Shown here: positions 61,600-64,000 of the stretch, piece by piece
Position numbering within the stretch: the stretch's first letter is position 1
How the letters are laid out: each line of letters starts with the position of its first letter
NCBI RefSeq assembly: GCF_036898095.1
Contig: NC_090735.1
Span: 10,041,209-10,105,208, forward strand
DNA: 64,000 nt
Direction: 5' to 3'
Origin: Palaemon carinicauda
Lineage: Eukaryota; Arthropoda; Malacostraca; Decapoda; Palaemonidae
The notes under the pieces: generated by a model
Databases searched by the model: none
Told to the model about the DNA's origin: nothing
Seen by the model: the letters and a program-made list of their open reading frames with translations, nothing else
Position numbers and translations under genes: made by a program

Positions 61600-62071
61600 C
61601 TTACCCCTTAGGAAGGGTGGAAAGTCCCCAGCCTTACTGACTTCGGCTTGCCCGGGGGCTCGATCCCTTAGTGAGCAGCACTAGAGAGAGGGAGCCCCTG
61701 TACCTCACAGGTTCCTAGCATCGCTAGGAACGAGTGGCCTACATAAGTAGTGTGAGGAGGAGAGTGTGACTCGTCCTATGAAGTTGACCTTGAGACCTTC
61801 AGATAGGAATTCTAGGATAGGACGTTCCCCATACCACCTCGTCAGGGTATGGGAGACGCAACAGTATTAAGCTTAATACTAGGAGCACAAAGAAGCATGG
61901 GTTACCTGCAGAGGTCGAGGTCAGCTATGCGAGGACCAGGATGCTGCTTCCCCAAGAGAGGGGAGAATGAAGAAAGAAGTAAGGGTCAGACATACTCTTT
62001 CATTCACACAGACTAAGACCGGGTAACAACGCCCTCAACCTACTGCTACTTGTCCAAAAAGGAGCCTGAGG
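61600..62071. other. Element E 3' untranslated region
   Basis: GC-richer than the intron and non-coding. Just outside the ICR (61350-61430) is a palindrome-rich G/C stretch with GGGTAGCTTGCTACCC. Confidence 0.65.
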
Positions 62072-63140
62072 TTAGACCAGCTGTTGTGCAGCCACCACAG
62101 GGCCGATAGAGAACGTATCGAGGCTCCTGTGGGTCACGTCTTGCAGGTAGTGGGCTGTGAAGGTCGTTTGACGCTTCCAGACCCCCGCTTGAAGTACCTG
62201 CGTCACAGAGAAGTTTCTCTTGAAGGCCAGGGATGTAGCAATACCCCTGACATCGTGGGCCCGAGGGCGACGTGACGGAGGAGGGTCAGGATTCAGGGCA
62301 TGGTGGATAACCCTTCGAATCCAAGCAGAGATGGTGTTCCTTGTGACCCTCCTCTTTGTCCTGCCTGTGCTCACAAACAAAGCTCGCACATGAGGACGGA
62401 CTGCAGCCGTTCTCTTCAAGTAGTACCTCAGACACCTCACTGGGCATAGTAGCAGCTGGTCTGGGTCGTTTGTTACAGAACGGAGACTCGCGATCCTGAA
62501 AGAGTCGAACCGAGGATCCGGCACTCCAGGATTCTGAGTCTTGGCCACAAACTCAGGGACGAACCTGAACGTTACCTCCCCCCATCCCCTTGAATGGGCG
62601 ATGTCGTACGAGAGACCATGAAGTTCACTAACTCGCTTGGCCGAGGCCAAGGCGAGTAGGAAAGCCGTCTTCCAAGACAGGTGGCGATCGGAGGCCTGGC
62701 GTAATGGCTCGAAGGGAGGTCTCTTGAGAGACCTGAGAACTCGAACCACGTTCCAAGGAGGGGGTCTCACTTCCGACTGGGGGCAGGTAAGCTCATAGCT
62801 ACGTATGAGTAAAGAGAGTTCTAGCGATGAAGAAATATCCACGCCCTTCAATCTGAAGGCCAAGCTTAAGGCTGAGCGATAGCCTTTCACTGCCGAGACA
62901 GAAAGGCGCATTTCTTCTCGCAGATACACAAGGAAGTCCGCTATTGCTGGAATAGTGGCATCGAGTGGAGAGATACCCCTTCCACGACACCAACCACAAA
63001 AGACTCTCCACTTCGCTTGGTAGACTCCCTCAGAGGACCTTCGCAGGTGCCGAGACATTCTCTCCGCAACCTGTTGCGAAAAGCCTCTCTCCGCGAGGAG
63101 ACGCTGGATAGTCTCCAGGCGTGAAGCCGAAGCGAGGCTA
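62072..63140 (-). CDS. Element E tyrosine recombinase (intact)
   Basis: About 356 residues at the end of a frame open 63961-62072. Blocks: ETIQRLLAERGFSQQVAERM, VYQAKWRVFCGWCRGRG, IADFLVYLREE, catalytic Arg in ASAKRVSELHGLSYD, His-x-x-Arg in RAHDVRGIATS, Trp in AGVWKRQ, Tyr in FTAHYLQDVT. Upstream it overlaps the RNase H frame out of phase. It is the best-preserved recombinase here. Confidence 0.92.
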
Positions 63141-64000
63141 CGGCCCTGTGAGGGACACCGGAGTGGGGTTGTCTGAGAAGCTCGTGTCGTGGAGGAAGCT
63201 CCCTTGGGAGTTCCGTCAGGAGTTGCAGAAGGTCCGGAAACCATTCCGCGTGATGCCATAGCGGAGCTACTAGAGTCATGGAACAGTTGACCGATAGTCT
63301 GGTCCTGTTGAGCACCCTTCTCATCAGACAGAATGGTGGGAAGGCGTACACGTCGATGTTGTCCCACCGTTGCTGGAAAGCATCTTGCCAGAGTGCCTTG
63401 GGGTCCGGGACTGGTGAGCAGTACAGGGGCAGCTTGAAGTTCAAGGCTGTCGCGAACAAGTCCACCGTCGGGGAACCCCACAAAGTCAGGACTTTGTTGG
63501 CTATCTGAGGATCCAAAGACCACTCGGTACTCACTATCTGCGAAGCCCTGCTCAGACTGTCGGCGAGCACATTCCTCTTGCCAGGAATGAAGCGAGCTGA
63601 TAGTGTTATCGAGTGGGTTTCGGTCCACCTCAGAGTCTCTACTGCAAGATGGGATAGCTGTTGCGAAAAAGTGCCTCCCTGCTTGTTGATATAAGCCACT
63701 ACCGTGGTGTTGTCGCTCATCACCACCACGGAGTGACCCGCCAGGAACCGTTGGAACTGTTGAAGGGCCAGAAAGACGGCCTTCAATTCTAGCAGGTTGA
63801 TGTGTAGGCACTTTTCTGATTCTGACCAAAGGCCTGAGGCCCTCTGGTTCAGAACGTGCGCCCCCCACCCTTCTTTTGACGCGTCCGAAAACAGAGTCAA
63901 TTCCGGGGGAAGGACGAGAAGACTCACTCCCTGTCGCAGGTTCTCGTCGGCCAGCCACCACCGCAAGTCCGTCTGTTCCAGAGACCCCATTGGGATCAGA
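62941..64000 (-). CDS. Element E RNase H and MT-like C-terminus of ORF2 (partial)
   Basis: Open from the window edge to the stop at 62941. RNase H: LFSDASKEGWGAHVL, INLLELKAV, MSDNTTVVAYINKQGG, RFIPGKRNVLADSLSRA. Then TVDLFATALNFKLPLYC, DVYAFPPFCLMRRVL, LVAPLWHHAEWFPDLL. The RT palm lies beyond base 64000. The last 200 nt overlap the YR core. No lesion seen. Confidence 0.92.
   Translation of the reverse strand, partial: LIPMGSLEQTDLRWWLADENLRQGVSLLVLPPELTLFSDASKEGWGAHVLNQRASGLWSESEKCLHINLLELKAVFLALQQFQRFLAGHSVVVMSDNTTVVAYINKQGGTFSQQLSHLAVETLRWTETHSITLSARFIPGKRNVLADSLSRASQIVSTEWSLDPQIANKVLTLWGSPTVDLFATALNFKLPLYCSPVPDPKALWQDAFQQRWDNIDVYAFPPFCLMRRVLNRTRLSVNCSMTLVAPLWHHAEWFPDLLQLLTELPRELPPRHELLRQPHSGVPHRAVASLRLHAWRLSSVSSRREAFRNRLRRECLGTCEGPLRESTKRSGESFVVGVVEGVSLHSMPLFQQ

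Larger units (their letters stand above)
61241..64000 (-). mobile_element. DIRS element E (family 2), 3' part, apparently intact
   Basis: The 3' ITR starts in AAAA at 61241: TGACAAATT, CGAAGAT (61254-61260), AATTTGTATTTTTCCTAAC. ICR 61496-61599, YR open, RNase H-MT-like frame open to the window edge. No lesion is seen in the visible 2.7 kb. It is related to D but clearly distinct. Same direction as RYK; whether it lies inside RYK depends on exons beyond the window. Confidence 0.92.

Overview
The window is nuclear DNA of an invertebrate animal, most likely a decapod crustacean. It is AT-rich, intron-split and crowded with retroelements. The organism is inferred from three things: a divergent RYK/Derailed gene, several DIRS1-like retrotransposons (a group known to be widespread in decapods), and dispersed repeats resembling ones common in shrimp. 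No species can be fixed from the sequence.

The only host gene recognised is an orthologue of the Wnt receptor pseudokinase RYK (Derailed family), on the minus strand. I reconstructed nine exons by splice-site and phase matching, from 60176 down to the stop codon at 13627-13629. They join in frame into 1335 nt (444 aa plus stop): the end of the WIF domain, one transmembrane helix, a Ser/Thr-rich juxtamembrane stretch and the complete pseudokinase domain. The signal peptide and most of the WIF domain lie beyond base 64000. Exons occupy about 1.3 kb of at least 46.5 kb.

Most of the rest of the gene is intron filled with DIRS-type (tyrosine recombinase, YR) retrotransposons, all on the same strand as RYK. 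Family 1: A (20776-27300), B (30705-37206) and C (39441-45865, rearranged and non-autonomous). Family 2: D (45989-52484), E (61241 to beyond the window), a terminal fragment F abutting D (52485-52740) and a decayed copy G (17640-19340). The full copies have inverted terminal repeats, a cysteine-rich gag-like ORF1, RT-RNase H with a C-terminal methyltransferase-like region, an overlapping YR frame, and an internal complementary region (ICR) that is the reverse complement of the two joined termini.

The most notable signal is at the DIRS termini. In all five copies a 6-7 nt segment flanked by short inverted arms sits just inside the end nearest the YR gene. It differs from copy to copy, but is matched, as its reverse complement, in that copy's own ICR (exact in four, one mismatch in the fifth).

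Window positions 1-13600 lie downstream of RYK. They hold the end of a pogo/Tigger-like MITE, a foldback repeat, a non-LTR retrotransposon with a second MITE nested in it (5420-6129), and a long unannotated AT-rich stretch. Smaller repeats (a tRNA-derived SINE, LINE 3' fragments, three copies of another dispersed repeat) are scattered through the introns.
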